DNA from: Miscanthus floridulus
Lineage: Eukaryota; Streptophyta; Magnoliopsida; Poales; Poaceae
DNA: 64,000 nt
Direction: 5' to 3'
Assembly (NCBI RefSeq): GCF_019320115.1
Contig: NC_089591.1
Location: 21,740,502 to 21,804,501, forward strand
The notes beneath the pieces are model-generated. The model made no database searches. It was not told the origin of the DNA and worked only from the letters and a program-made list of their open reading frames with translations. Shown here piece by piece: positions 1 through 10,466 of this stretch; position 1 is the stretch's first letter; every line of letters begins with the position of its first letter. Both the position numbers and the translations under genes were made by a program.

Positions 1-208
1 GTAATTTATTTGCGAACGTCTGTGAAATGTTGTAACGTATGATATGTTATGTTGAATTACTGTGATCTTGGTTGTATGCAAGTTGGCTTGAAATCCTTCG
101 AGATTTCGGTTGACTACCGGGTTTATATGGGCTCAAGTTCGAGAATTTGATCGTTTTGGCGATTGTGTTTTGTACTTGTGCTCTTATAAATTGGTCGGTT
201 CTGTGACA
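1..208 (+). mobile_element. 3' end of a long Gypsy-type LTR, cut by the window edge
   Basis: This stretch aligns by eye with the last 230 bases or so of the solo LTR ending at 26,310. Both contain the blocks TGTTGAATTA, TTTATATGGGCTCAAGT and CTCTTATAAATTGG in the same order, and both end in ACA (here CTGTGACA). It is therefore the right terminus of a related LTR whose body lies left of the window. The bases after it (ATGGC) would be the target duplication if it is intact, which cannot be checked here. Confidence 0.75.
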
Positions 209-1600
209 ATGGCCCCATGAAGTGGACAAAGCTCACCATAGCAATCGGCGACATAGGCTAGGGCTCCCAAAGTTGTAGAGCTGGCCTAGAGGGAAGGTGA
301 TGGTGGTGATGGAGAACACACTAGGGAAACGGACTGCCTCTAGTCTACAGTGGTGCCATTAGCTCTGATGTTGAGGAGGGTGGCTCCAACCACTGTAGAG
401 CCAAAAATTGCACTTGATGCTGCCCCCTACCCACCAGTTGTCATAGGGTCAAAACCGTAGCAAACAAGTTGTTCAACTTGGTGTCAGAGTACGGGGTCTT
501 CGGTGGCTCTGGTGGACTCAAGAACACAAGAATCATGTAGAGAAGATGCAATGGTTTATCCTAGTTTAGGATAATTCGGTCCCTACGTCTAGCAGCTGAT
601 GATCCTTATACTCAAGAGCACCCAAAATTAGGGTTTTACAATAGAGTGTAAAGAGAGTTTGGAAGGGGCTTAGCTCGATGCTAATCCTAAGGTTGCCTCA
701 CCGCCGGTGGAGTCTCCCCCTCGCTGGAGAGGAAAGAGATGGAGGGATACAGTGGAGGAGAGTCTCTTAGTGCCCCTCTCTAGGTTGCCTTGCCCTTGGT
801 GCTGAGCAGAGGCTGATGGAATGGAATGAAGTGTCTAGTGACCAAATTGGGATCCTCCCCCCTCTATGTCTGACCTTATCCCTTATATAATGAGATAGGT
901 TATGTACAAGGTGGTTTGGGGGTTCTAGTCTATGGTCTACATGCGCCGGAGTCCAAGATGGGCTGGTAGCGGTGCGCCATGGACCGTCGAGGAGTATTGG
1001 AGCCAAAGAAGACTGTGCATCATACGACTGCTCTATTCTGACACTCTACAAGTCAAGGGGTGTCAGCTTGGACTAGCCTCCCTGAGTGAAACCTTCTGGA
1101 GTCTTCTTGGTAGCAAAGGAGGTTGGCTTTAGGGGCTAACGTGCAGGCTCAGAAGCCCCCAAGCCCCCGGAGGTCATGAACACACCCTAGACATGACCCT
1201 ATTAGAGGAGTAGTTGGTAGGGGCACACCTCAGGAGTGACGCTAGGGTGCCCCCAGGCATCAGTAGCCTAGGGCTTCTCTTCTTGTGCATAGGCCTTGGC
1301 TGGCATCGTTAGCCAGGTCGGAGATAAGGCCTAGGCCCGGAGGTGCCGTAGATTGGGAGCCTAAGGCTTGAAGAAGCCCCGAGCCCCAGGTGGAAGTTGT
1401 GGTCGAGTGAGGCTTGGCCAAGTATCTTTGCCAAAGGGTGCGTGTGAGCGTGGCCTAATGGGCATAGCTCCTGAGCACGTGGGCGATCCTAAAGGGGTCA
1501 GTTAGGGGGTCTTCTTCGTTTGTGAACCATAGGACCAGAGGCTTAACAAACCTATATGTTAGCATCTCATCTCAAGGGTTATGTGTCTTTATCAAGGCCC
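209..1600 (-). mobile_element. Probable minus-strand Tat-like LTR and leader, degraded
   Basis: No gene is visible. On the minus strand there is a TATA-like TTATATAAGG at 881-890. Further along that strand is a segment (about 650-440) that reads like an LTR R-U5, and then CTGGTGGGTAGGGGGC at 422-437. That last string resembles a decayed form of the primer-binding site of the Tat element at 4,998. The GC-rich part (1,140-1,500, many CCCCCAAG/CCCCGAG runs) would be U3. The remaining 209-421 would be internal leader. Boundaries are uncertain, and the right-hand limit is only where the next recognisable LTR fades out. Confidence 0.35.
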
Positions 1601-2483
1601 TTCTACTAGAGTACCCACCACAAGGAAAGACGATAAACCTATAAGTAAATAATGAACAAAGATAACTTTCTTAAGATAACAATTCCAAAGTTGAGCACAA
1701 ACTTCTTACTCCAAGTAGTAAGATGATCATAGAGGTATAAGTGGAGGAGTAGCTAGCTCCAACACTCCTTCCACTAAGTGTAGCGAGCACACTAAGGGAG
1801 GTTGTCGACAACCCTGACACTTCTCCAACTCTCCCCTCTCTCACTCGATCTATTATTCTAGCTAAAGCTAAGATGGATGAAACCCTTCTACTTCTCTTCT
1901 TGTGTATCAATGTGTTGATGAATTATGAAGGAGCTTCCTTTGATTTTATTGGACAGCTATGTCAATTCATGGGAGGATATTTCCCAGAATATGAGCATGC
2001 ACTGCCTCTGCATGGCTTCTACACACCCCCTTACGAAGGAGAGGATGAGCAGCGTCTGGTGGGGGTTGGGCACCCCCATGGGTTGGCCGCCCCATGACAG
2101 GCTACGGTCGCCACCGCCTTCACATGGTGGGCTCCTGGTTGGACCTAGTGCGTGAACCCATGGTGCTATCGGTCTAGTCATGTTAGGTATGTGTCCTTTG
2201 CTCATTCTTCTTCTTCTCTTGTGTTGAATTATGCAAATGTTGTACTTTGGGCCCATTTTGATGTATTTCCATGTTGGTCACCTTCAAACAAATATTTCAC
2301 CAAAACTTGTGGAAATGATTAGTTAAAAGTCCTATTTCTAGTTTTGTGATTGCTTTTGATGAATTTTATACAAGTGTTGGTGGTGTAAAATATGAGTTAA
2401 GAACAACCAACAATAAGTATGTCAATTTCTCATCTTTTATGTCTTAATTGGTGGTCAAATTTGGTCATTAAGGACCACCAACA
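1601..2483 (-). mobile_element. Minus-strand 3' LTR of an Athila-like element, truncated
   Basis: Read on the minus strand, an LTR begins at 2,483 with TGTTGGTGGTCCTTAATGAC, directly after a polypurine tract. The same U3 start recurs at 45,606 (minus), so it belongs to a repeat family. The body carries a GC-rich stretch near 2,000-2,160 and an R-U5-like part near 1,640-1,900. The far end has no terminal CA or matching flank, so it is taken as truncated near 1,600. It is probably the 3' LTR of the gag-protease element whose 5' LTR lies at 27,926-29,090, but the two LTRs cannot be aligned over a long enough stretch to prove it. Confidence 0.5.
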
Positions 2484-2500
2484 TCCCCTAAACTTAACCT
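2484..2500 (-). other. Polypurine tract next to minus-strand LTR
   Basis: On the minus strand this reads AGGTTAAGTTTAGGGGA immediately before the LTR start TGTTGG. It is the expected position and composition of the plus-strand priming site of a Ty3/Gypsy element. Confidence 0.55.
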
Positions 2501-4348
2501 TTGCTAGTCCCTAGCAAATAGCTAAGTCCTTGGTTGTTGATCAGGAGTTGCTACTATGCTAATACAATTCACAAGTGCCATGCCTATAATGAAGTATTCT
2601 TCTGCAATTCAAATAAGTTTGGCACTCTATCAACCCATTTTACTTAATCCCTATGGGGCTTGTTGCTTTTCCAAGTTCTTGAGTGGTTGCAAGATAGAAT
2701 AGTTTTAACAAAAATACAATTCATTCATTCTTTGATCAACCTTCTATCCGGAGGTTTTATGAGTTCTGCAAGTAAATGTAAGTTCCTCAAATGATTCTCT
2801 CATTCGCTAAATATGTATGATCCTTACCAAGGCATTTGATAATTTTACCTTCTTTTTCATCCTACCTCTATAGTCAATTTAGTTGAGTTTTGGGTAGGTA
2901 TGAAAATAAGGCATACTTGCATCACATATTTTGCTAAGTCAAAAACTGGATCCAAGGAGATGCAAGTCATACACTTTGATCAAGAAGTGCAAGTGTGTGG
3001 AATATATTCCTAAGTCTAAATATTTTTGTGCTCCTTTGATCATGACTCTCCCTCTTTTTGAATAATTGTCTTCAAAATATGGGCTATCTTTATTTCTTTC
3101 TTTTCTCTTCTTTTTTTCCTCATGCTTTTTGGCATGTATTTTTTTCTCTCTCATGCTTTTTAGCATGGATATTTTCTTTTTTTAACTTGGCCCATACTTT
3201 ATTTTTGGCACATGAAAACTTTGGAGAGAAAAACTCATGACAAATGAATGGAGTATTTATTTAAGTGGATGGAAAACCATGTTTTTGGGTAACTCTCAGT
3301 GTAAGAGTCAGCATTTTATTTGTTGGTGTATGTGAATTTTGATCATTGGTGCATGATGAGAATCTCAAGAAGGGTGACAAACAATTGGACAAAATTCAAT
3401 GTAAATACAAGTAGCATATGACTAAGGTATATCTTTGAATATTTGTCATATGGCCTTAGTAGGAATTTATAATCATTGAGAAACTTTTGATTTTAGTATT
3501 TTTAAATTGAGAACTCTAGATGTCAAGTTTCTCTTAGAACAAAGTCATAGCATATTCCATCTATACCATATCATAAGTAGCAAAAACTTAGAAAAGGATC
3601 ATGCTTTTGCAACCCACAAGTTTTCAAGTTTTTAGGATAAGACATTTTTTCCAACAAACTTAAATCTTGTGGAATACTAAGTTATAGCCTAGGCAAAAAT
3701 GAATTTTAAATAGAGCAACTATTCATCATTTCAACATAGGAGAAACTAAACATTATTGATACACATTTTGTGGAGTGGAATAAATATTTTTGTTGTTTTT
3801 ATCATATTTTTTATTTTTTTAATTGCTAATAACTAAATAAGTGTATGTAAATAAAAAATGTAAAAATACAAGATACAAGGTACCTCTGTGGGGGTCCTCC
3901 CCCAAGCTAGCTCGAGGTCTATGGTCCTGGACATCGCTTGCTAATGACTCCGAGGTAAATTATTATATTTATGTTATGGTTAATAAGTTTATACCTCCGT
4001 TTATTTAAGTTCAACCAATGTCTATACTTAGTAGTTTTGGTACAATGATCAAGCTAGATGCCATGTTTCGTTTGATCAAGGTAGACTAATTAACCTAAGC
4101 ACCATGCTTAATTTAATGAGTCTATGAAAGTGTGATCGATCACTAATCATACCCAAACCAAAACATATTTGTCTAGAACATGGGAAGATAATTAAGATTT
4201 ATTCAATGGAGGTTTTGAAAAGTAAACTTAGTGGTTTTTAGACTTTTTATTGATTTTAGCATTGTTAATGTATATACTAGAAATTTTTAATTTAGCAAAT
4301 TATGATTAAAAATAATTTCATAACTACCGATTTACCTTTGGCAAGGAC
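2501..4348 (-). other. 3' noncoding interior of the minus-strand Athila-like element
   Basis: AT-rich sequence without a coding frame. It matches, in reverse, the 3' noncoding region of the gag-protease element at 41,900-43,778. For example, GAGCAACTATTCATCATTTC at about 3,714 is the complement of the string at about 42,575. Both also carry a GCTTGGGGGAG-type purine tract (minus strand here near 3,900, plus strand near 42,408). The shared noncoding 3' region supports both copies belonging to one family. Confidence 0.6.
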
Positions 4349-4577
4349 TCACTTTTTAAAGTCCAATGAGCAGGACTCTTCTCCATTCATTTGTTGCTTG
4401 TGGATGGAGCTCCTGATACTGGAGAAGTGGATGTGGATGCCGGTGCTTTTACTCGCCACACCATGTTGATCTTCCTTGGTGGTGTGGTGGTGGATTTTGG
4501 AGCTTCCTCTTTTGGTTTCCACACCGGTTTGTTCTTCTTCGGTGGTGTGGGAGCTACTTTTGGCTTTTCTTCTTTTG
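4349..4577 (-). pseudogene. C-terminal end of the gag-protease ORF, minus-strand Athila-like element
   Basis: The minus-strand frame is open and encodes a Lys/Ser/Thr/His-rich tail with two diverged copies of a unit resembling HTTEEEQTGVETKRGSSKI and HHTTKEDQHGVASKS, ending at a stop near 4,349. The open frame continues rightwards to 4,693, but that part lies inside the Tat LTR read backwards, so only 4,349-4,577 is native. The missing upstream part appears at 21,392-21,642, where a Lys/Arg-rich frame (KTKKSKRGRSKRK) ends at the other border of the Tat insertion. The tail has no recognised function. Confidence 0.5.
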
Positions 4578-4996
4578 TGTGGGGTTACGACCCCAGATAC
4601 CCATGGCGAACCACATGGGCTGCACCCCCAGGGGTGGCCTAGCCCACAAGATGAAGCCTTGTGGGGCACGACGCTGCTCGGCGTCTCCCACAAGACATCG
4701 GGAAGATATCCTGATGATACTATGAGATTTGTTAGGATACGTATGATCCCATGATTCCTGTAATGTATTATTACTTTTTGGTTATCTCTCAGATCTAAAC
4801 TGACTTGTAACCCTACACTCGGACTATATAAGGTGGGCAGGGACCCCCTCCAAACTCACGCAATATCATATGATAGCCAATACAATCCAACAGAACATAG
4901 GAGTATGGTATTATGTCATACTGATGGCCTGAACCTGTATAACTCATGTGTCTCTATTGCCTTCTTGTTCTTGATTACACACCTCTCTACTGATAG
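4578..4996 (+). repeat. 5' LTR of the Tat element
   Basis: It aligns along its whole length with 20,985-21,391, including a shared CTATATAAGG TATA box, the block CAGGGACCCCCTCCAAACTC and the end CTCTCTAC(T/C)GAT. It starts TGTGGGGTTACGACCCC, against TATGGGGGTATGACCCT in the 3' copy. The 5' copy has about 7 extra bases near 4,708. It is about 0.42 kb, short against the 12.5-kb element, which is normal for the lineage. Confidence 0.85.
4824..4833 (+). promoter_or_regulatory. TATA box of the Tat 5' LTR
   Basis: CTATATAAGG lies in the middle of the LTR. It is conserved in the 3' LTR (about 21,220-21,229) although the surrounding bases have diverged. It is the likely core promoter for the genomic RNA. 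Confidence 0.55.
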
Positions 4997-4997
4997 T

Positions 4998-5015
4998 TGG
5001 TGTGCAAGGTAGGGG
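4998..5015 (+). other. Primer-binding site of the Tat element
   Basis: TGGTGTGCAAGGTAGGGG follows the LTR end directly. It resembles the TTGGCGCGCC-AGGTAGGGG type of site found in grass Tat elements, with C-to-T changes at former CpG positions. I do not assign the primer tRNA. Confidence 0.6.
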
Positions 5016-6485
5016 TGTGCATGCTGTTTCTATATCAAACAAGACGGTACATTCCATAGGCTCTTCGTCCCTTCCATAGCCTAGCTAGATCTTCACGATC
5101 GAATTGATCTCGTGGATCATCAACACTGATTGAGTTGGAGAGCTCATTGAGCTAGCGCAGACCAATTCTATGCCAACCACCCCAACACTTGTGACTATAG
5201 ATCCGATCTTAGAACTACTTCTGAGGTCACCTTCATCGACAACTCGCTGCCCGCTTCCTCTCTACCAGAGGAGGTAGATCAACAATGACGATCTGATCAC
5301 ATCCATCGATTAGGTTGGTCAGAAGCTCGCCGATTGCCTCTCCATCTCCGAATTGGCTCTAGACACTCTCGTTTAGTGCCGACTGCCCTCTGATCTAGAT
5401 CTATCAGAGGCTGCTTGGCAAACCCAGGGGTTACGGCCCTACCCTTTGGGTTCACCAATGTCACCTGCCACCTACCAAGATGGCCTAAGGGGCAAATTCG
5501 CCGACCAGGTGGGAGATGTCCATCGTCTCACCAACTAGATCGCTGACCAGCCTCCACTGACCATCAACATGTTGCACATCGCCCGATGCCCTGGAGCATC
5601 CCTCCAAACCATCCAAAAGGAGAATCCAGACTCCAAGTCCTAGGGCTCTATAGAGACCGTCACCGAAACCACTACCAAACTACTCCCTCTCCCTCCTTTC
5701 CATGGGGGCACAATCTTCAATGTTAGCGTCGATAGCCCCCTGTGGGAAGGGGAAACCAAGGAGGATAGTGTTGTTCGTGTCAACAAGAACATCAACCGTG
5801 AGCAGCGCTGAGCAAATGAGGCTACCCTTGCGATGGCCTGAGGCTTAGCTTGACTCACAAGGAAGGCCACTCCAACATAACCTCGATGATGAGTTTGTCC
5901 ATGTTGACAGCAACGACATCTACAATACTCCAAGCACCAATCTGGTAGTGGCCACCAACAAGCTCGCCTAGCTATCGTAGACACCAGAGGTCCCCAAGGT
6001 CATTGCCATGCTTAAAGCGGCACACTATCAAGTTAACAAGATCCACTAGGATAAGAGACCTTCATAATCCACAACCTTGATTCATTGATCAGCCATGACA
6101 AGATCCGATCGCCGCTCAAGTCGCTTCACCGACCAGCACCACGATGACAGACAACCCCTCTAGGGGGGAGCTATGGGCAACTGCATCAAACATCACCACC
6201 AACACCACCAGGAGGTTGACCAGGATGTCCGAGTGCACCTCAATAATCTCCGAGATGCGTGATGATGTATCGATGAACACTGCTTCGGTCGCCATGAAGA
6301 AGAAGTACGCCACCGCCAGGAGTATGAGCAAGAGTACAATAACCCAGACTTAGCTCTTGAGCCGCTCAACACCGACAACACTACAAATCATGGCGTCAAC
6401 AACCTCGAAGGGCCCCTAGCTTCCATGAGGGCACTCCGAACACTCTAGTGGCCCCATGGTTTCAAAATTACTAGGGTTGAGCCCT
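5016..6485 (+). other. Leader and degenerate N-terminal gag region of the Tat element
   Basis: This holds GC-richer sequence without a long open frame. From about 5,640 it keeps the codon-like composition of the gag gene, but stops and frame changes break it up. The antisense frames at 5,640-5,984 and 6,116-6,381 are shadows. The start codon of gag cannot be located with confidence. Confidence 0.45.
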
Positions 6486-7290
6486 ATGAGGGAAGGATGA
6501 ACCCCACATAGTGGCTACAGTCTTACGCCATTGTTGTCCGCACTACTGCAGCAGACACCAGTATCATGGCAAACTATATTCCCATCATGCTAACGCCAAC
6601 CGTCATGAACTGGTTCACAAGCCTCACCCTAGATTCCATCGGACCCTAGGACGAGTTGAAGAAAGTCTTCACCGACAACTACATGGCTACATGTACTTGG
6701 TCGAGCACCAAGCATGATCTAAACTGCATCTATTAGAAGCCATCTGAGCTCCTCCATAGCTACATTAGATGCTTCTCTGAGATGAGGAATTCTATTCCTA
6801 ACATCATGGAAGCTGAGCTCATTACCGCCTTTGTCCGAGGACTCTATCACTGCGATCTCCACTCCAAGTTCAACCGTAAGCCACCTACAAGGATTGGCAA
6901 GATGATTACAACCGCCAACAAGTACACCAACACCAAAGAAGCCAAAGTATGCTTCAACAAAGATGTGGGCATTCATCGCTCAACTCACCGCAGCGACAAT
7001 CGCCCCGATGACTGACGGTACAATGACCGCTGCTATGACAATTGCTGTCACCATCAGGATAGTGGCCATGATTGGCTAGAAGGCTCCAAGTCTGGTCAAT
7101 ATCATCTCCACCAACTAGATCATATCATCACCGTTGTTGACGAGCCTCAAGCCAAGCGCAACTACGACGAGCAATATAAGAAGATCCTCAAAGTCCTGTG
7201 TCCTCTCCATAAGAACGCCAAGGATAAGATGAAGGACTGCCTTGGCTTGGCAAAGGAATTCTAGGCCAAAAAGCTGGATGACGACAACAA
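6486..7290 (+). pseudogene. gag: gag, Tat lineage (broken)
   Basis: Gag forms the virus-like particle in which retrotransposon RNA is packaged and copied. The core is read in several frames between stops: PYEGRMNPT near 6,481, then MNWFTSLTLDSIGP, a TKHDL motif, and HSYIRCFSEMRNSIPNI into 6,955. This is the W..L...SI..W.EL..F pattern of plant retrotransposon gag domains. Near 7,196-7,240 a CPLHKNAKDKMKDC stretch stands where the lineage has its Cys/His knuckle. Several in-frame TAG codons interrupt it. Protease follows directly, as in a gag-pol polyprotein. Assignment rests on motif pattern and position. Confidence 0.7.
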
Positions 7291-7479
7291 TGATGGCGTC
7301 GAAGGCTGTCGACCACCTAGGGGCAATAACAATGCATTCTAGGATCACAACAAGGTGGTTGCCACCATCTTCGGGGGCCTCACCTCCATCGAGAGCAGAA
7401 GGGAATGGAAGCTCACCGCCCACCGGGTGCTCGCCGTCAACAGTAGAAGATGCCGCCGCCAACCCCAGCTATTGCCCCT

Positions 7480-7960
7480 GGTCCAAGGTCCCCATCACCT
7501 TTAGCAGGGCCGACCAATGGGTGGACATCCCCTATATAAGGAATTTCCCCCTCATGCTCAACACAACCGTTGAGAAAGCACTTTTAGAAAAGTGCTCATA
7601 GACGGTGGGAGCGCTCTGAACCTCCTCTTCACCGGAGCACTAAAAGAGCTGGGCCTCAGGATGACAGATCTCACACCCTCCGACTCCTCCTTCTGGGTGT
7701 GGTACAGTGGTAGGGCATCCAAACCTCTTGGAGAGATCACCCTACTAGTACAGTTCGGCATGGCAAGCAACTACCACGTCGAGTATATCAACTTTTACGT
7801 CGCCTGACTTTAATACCGCCTACCATGCCATACTTGGTCGGCTAGCTCTGGCCATGTTCATGGCTATACCGCACTACACTTATCTGGTGCTGAAGATGCC
7901 TTCACCCACAGGAGTCCTGGCCCTATAGGTCAACCTCTCCATCGCCTATGCCTATGAGAC
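7480..7960 (+). pseudogene. pol: Aspartic protease region of Tat pol (broken)
   Basis: The protease would cut the Gag-Pol polyprotein. PITFSRADQW at about 7,492 marks the linker. The active-site stretch VLIDGGSALNLLF begins near 7,590, with Asp-Gly-Gly in place of the usual Asp-Ser/Thr-Gly, which is normal for this lineage. The frame runs open to 7,807. In another frame AYHAILGRLALAMFM at about 7,815 gives the C-terminal ILGR motif of retropepsins, so a frameshift lies near 7,805. It sits between gag and RT, as expected. Confidence 0.75.
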
Positions 7961-8299
7961 AGAGAGTCTCGCCCTCATCGAAGCCACCGACCTCTCCATC
8001 TAGATGGCCAGTGTGGTCATCGACGCCAAGATGGTGCCCGCCGATGACCTAGAGATCCTATCGCTGGAGCCTCCATGTGCCTCCATCAAGTCCAAAGAAA
8101 CCAAGGAAGTCAGCCTTGGCCTCAATGACCCCTCCAAGATCAGTGAAGATTGGGTCTAACCTCGACCCCAAATAGGAAAGCGCGCTCGTCTCCTTCCTAC
8201 GTGCCAACACCGATATGTTTGCTTGGAAACCTATAGACATGTCATGGGTACCACAGGAGAAGATCAAGCACTCCTTGAATGTCTCATCGATCGCCAAAC

Positions 8300-9000
8300 C
8301 AATCAAGCAGAAACTCTGATGATTCACGCCAGACAAGAAGGAGGCTATTAGGGTAGAAATAAAATGGCTCCTAGCTACTGGATTCATAAAAGAAGTGTAT
8401 CATCCTGAGTGGTTAGCAAACCCTATTCTTGTTCAAAAAAAGAATAAAGAATGGAGAATGTGCATTGATTACACTGATCTTAACAAACACTGCCCTAAAG
8501 ACCTCTTCAGTCTGCCTTGGATAGAGGAGGTTGTAGACTCCACTACCAGCTATGAACTGCTCTCCTTCCTCGACTGTTACTCTGGCTATCACCAAATTTC
8601 CCTCAAGGAAGAAGACTAGATCAAGACATCGTTCATCATGCCTTTCAGTGCGTACTGCTACACCACCATGTCCTTTGGACTCAAGAACGCTGGGGCGACC
8701 TACCAAAGGGCCATCTAGATGTGCCTCAATCAATAGATCCACCGCAATGTCGAAGCTTACATTGATGATGTGATCATCAAGTCCAAGACCGTCGATAATC
8801 TCATCACCGACCTCGAAGAAACGTTCGCCAACCTAAAAAGGTACCGATGGAAGTTGAACCCTTCAAAGTGCATCTTTGGAGTTCTATCTGGTATACTCCT
8901 GGGCTACATTATCAGCGCACGTGGCATTGAACCCAACCTCGATAAGGTCTCCGCCATCACCAATATGAAACGACCAACATGTGTCAAGGATATATAGAAG
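8300..9000 (+). pseudogene. pol: Reverse transcriptase domain of Tat pol (broken)
   Basis: This copies element RNA into DNA. The domains are recognisable in order: GFIKEVYHPEWLANPILVQK, then WRMCIDYTDLNKHCPKD, LLSFLDCYSGYHQISL, MSFGLKNAGATYQR, and the catalytic box YIDD intact at 8,758-8,769, followed by NPSKCIFGV and LGYIISARGIEPN. The DLNK..PKD wording is typical of the Tat lineage. The frame is interrupted by TAG codons (for example after EED at 8,618, near 8,717 and 8,734, and near 8,996), each a single transition from CAG. The catalytic residues survive but the protein cannot be made in full. Confidence 0.9.
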
Positions 9001-9009
9001 CTTACAGGT

Positions 9010-9420
9010 TGCATGGCTGCTCTCAGCCACTTTATATCATGCCTTGGCGAAAAGGGACTATCGTTCTTCAAACTCCTCAAGGGCTCTAAGCGCTTTTCCT
9101 GGTCAGAGGAGGCAGATACAACTTTTGAGCTGCTCAAGTTATTTTTAACAAAGCCTCTGATCATGACGACACCTCAACCAGACAAAACTCTACTAATCTA
9201 CATCGCCGCCACTTCTCGCGTCGTTAGCATAGCTGTCGTTGTTGAACGCGAGGAGGCCAAGCATGCCTATAAGGTGCAACGTCTAGTCTACTTCATCATC
9301 AAGGTCCTTAACAAGCCCAAAACTCATTATCCTCAAGTTCAGAAACTGATATATGCTATTCTGATCACGTCACCGAGTATTACAAGATCACCATGGTCAC
9401 CGAGTTCCCTCTAGGGGACA
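9010..9420 (+). pseudogene. pol: First RNase H domain of Tat pol (broken)
   Basis: It follows RT through the connection MAALSHFISCLGEKGLSF, then FFKLLKGSKRFSW, TKPLIMTTPQPDKTLLIYI and a HYPQVQKLIYAI stretch. These are the Gypsy-type RNase H landmarks (RVT RNase H-like fold, degrading RNA in RNA/DNA hybrids). The first catalytic Asp expected after LLIYI is not clear (IAATSR here), so it may already have been inactive. The frame is open 9,013-9,414 and then ends. Confidence 0.7.
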
Positions 9421-9529
9421 TTCTCTGCAACAAAGAGGCCAATGGCTGCATCATCAAGTGGGCTATCGAGCTCGGTACTTACTCCATCGAATTCAAAAGT
9501 AAGCCTACCATCAAGTCTTAGGTGCTCGC

Positions 9530-9840
9530 TGATTTCATCGCTGAGTGGACCAAGATCCAAGAACCCATCACTGCTACTTGCCCTGAGCACTAGGTGATGT
9601 ACTTTGATGGCGCCCTCAACATCAATAGTGCTGGTGTGGGCATTTTGTTCATTACACCAACCAAGCATAAGCTATGATATGTTCTCCAAATACATTTTTC
9701 GGCCTCCAACAATGCCACCAAATACGAAGCGTGTCTCCACAGACTCCGTATAGCTGTTGAGCTCAGCGTCAAACACCTCATGGTATATGGGGACTCCGCG
9801 CTGGTCATCAACCTAGCTCAACAAAGACTAGTCCTACTCT
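9530..9840 (+). pseudogene. pol: Second, archaeal-type RNase H domain (Tat hallmark), broken
   Basis: MYFDGALNINSAGVGILFI at about 9,598 is the first strand and catalytic Asp of an RVT_3-type RNase H (PF13456 family). It is followed by ASNNATKYEACLHRLRIAVE with the catalytic Glu, and LMVYGDSALVINLAQ with a third acidic residue. In plants this second RNase H between the Gypsy RNase H and integrase is a feature of the Tat lineage, so it is strong evidence for the assignment. Stop codons flank it and a frame change follows at about 9,835. Confidence 0.8.
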
Positions 9841-10129
9841 AGTGAAAAGATGGATGCATATTGCACCGAAATTAGGAAGCTTGAAGGAAAATTCTACGGT
9901 ATCAAGTACCACCACGTGGTACGAGATCAAAATTAGCTCATCGACCACCTATCCAAGATAGGCTCCTCTTGCACCGGGATTCCACCTAGGGTCTTTGTTC
10001 AAGATCTTTTGGCGCCATCCATTAAGGAAGAGAAGGAAATTTAGGAAATTCCCCATGCCGAGCACTAGTACTTATCGTACCGTCGCCGGCCACAGATTGG
10101 AGGGAATAGTTCATCAAGTATCTCACTAG

Positions 10130-10466
10130 CGCCGAAGTACCGGCCGACAACACTAAAACCGAACGCCTAATCCATCAAAGCAAGCATTACATGCTGGTGG
10201 ACGGCAACTTGATGAGGAAAAGTGCCAAGGAAGGGATACTACAGAAATGCATCACCCAAGAAAAGGGAGTGAAGCTACTTCTCCAAATTCACTCTGGTTC
10301 CTGCAGCAACCACGCGGCCTCGAGAAACCTAGTCGGCAAAGCTTTTTGAGCTGGTTTTTACTGGCCCATGGCCATCTCCGATGTAGAAGACCTCATCCGA
10401 CATTGTGAAGGGTGCCAATTTTTCACCAAGCAAATACATGTGTTAGCACAAGAACTATAGACCATC
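10130..10466 (+). pseudogene. pol: Integrase N-terminal zinc-binding part, cut by solo LTR
   Basis: The reading MLVDGNLMRKSAKEGILQKC, IHSGSCSNHAASRN, GFYWPMAISDVEDLIRHCEG, CQFFTKQIHVLAQEL shows the H..H..C..C arrangement of retroviral-type integrase zinc domains. It breaks off at 10,466, where the solo LTR enters. The central catalytic domain resumes at 14,772 in the same orientation. At least one stop lies inside (after GKAF). Confidence 0.8.

Noticed and set aside
482..505. TGGTGTCAGAGTAC as a plus-strand tRNA-Met primer site
   Set aside because: No LTR end precedes it on the plus strand; the surroundings (TATA, R-U5, purine-rich site) make better sense as a minus-strand LTR.
4349..4693. 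114-codon minus-strand ORF as one gene
   Set aside because: Bases 4,578-4,693 are the Tat 5' LTR read backwards; only the left part is native to the host element, so the ORF is an accidental fusion.
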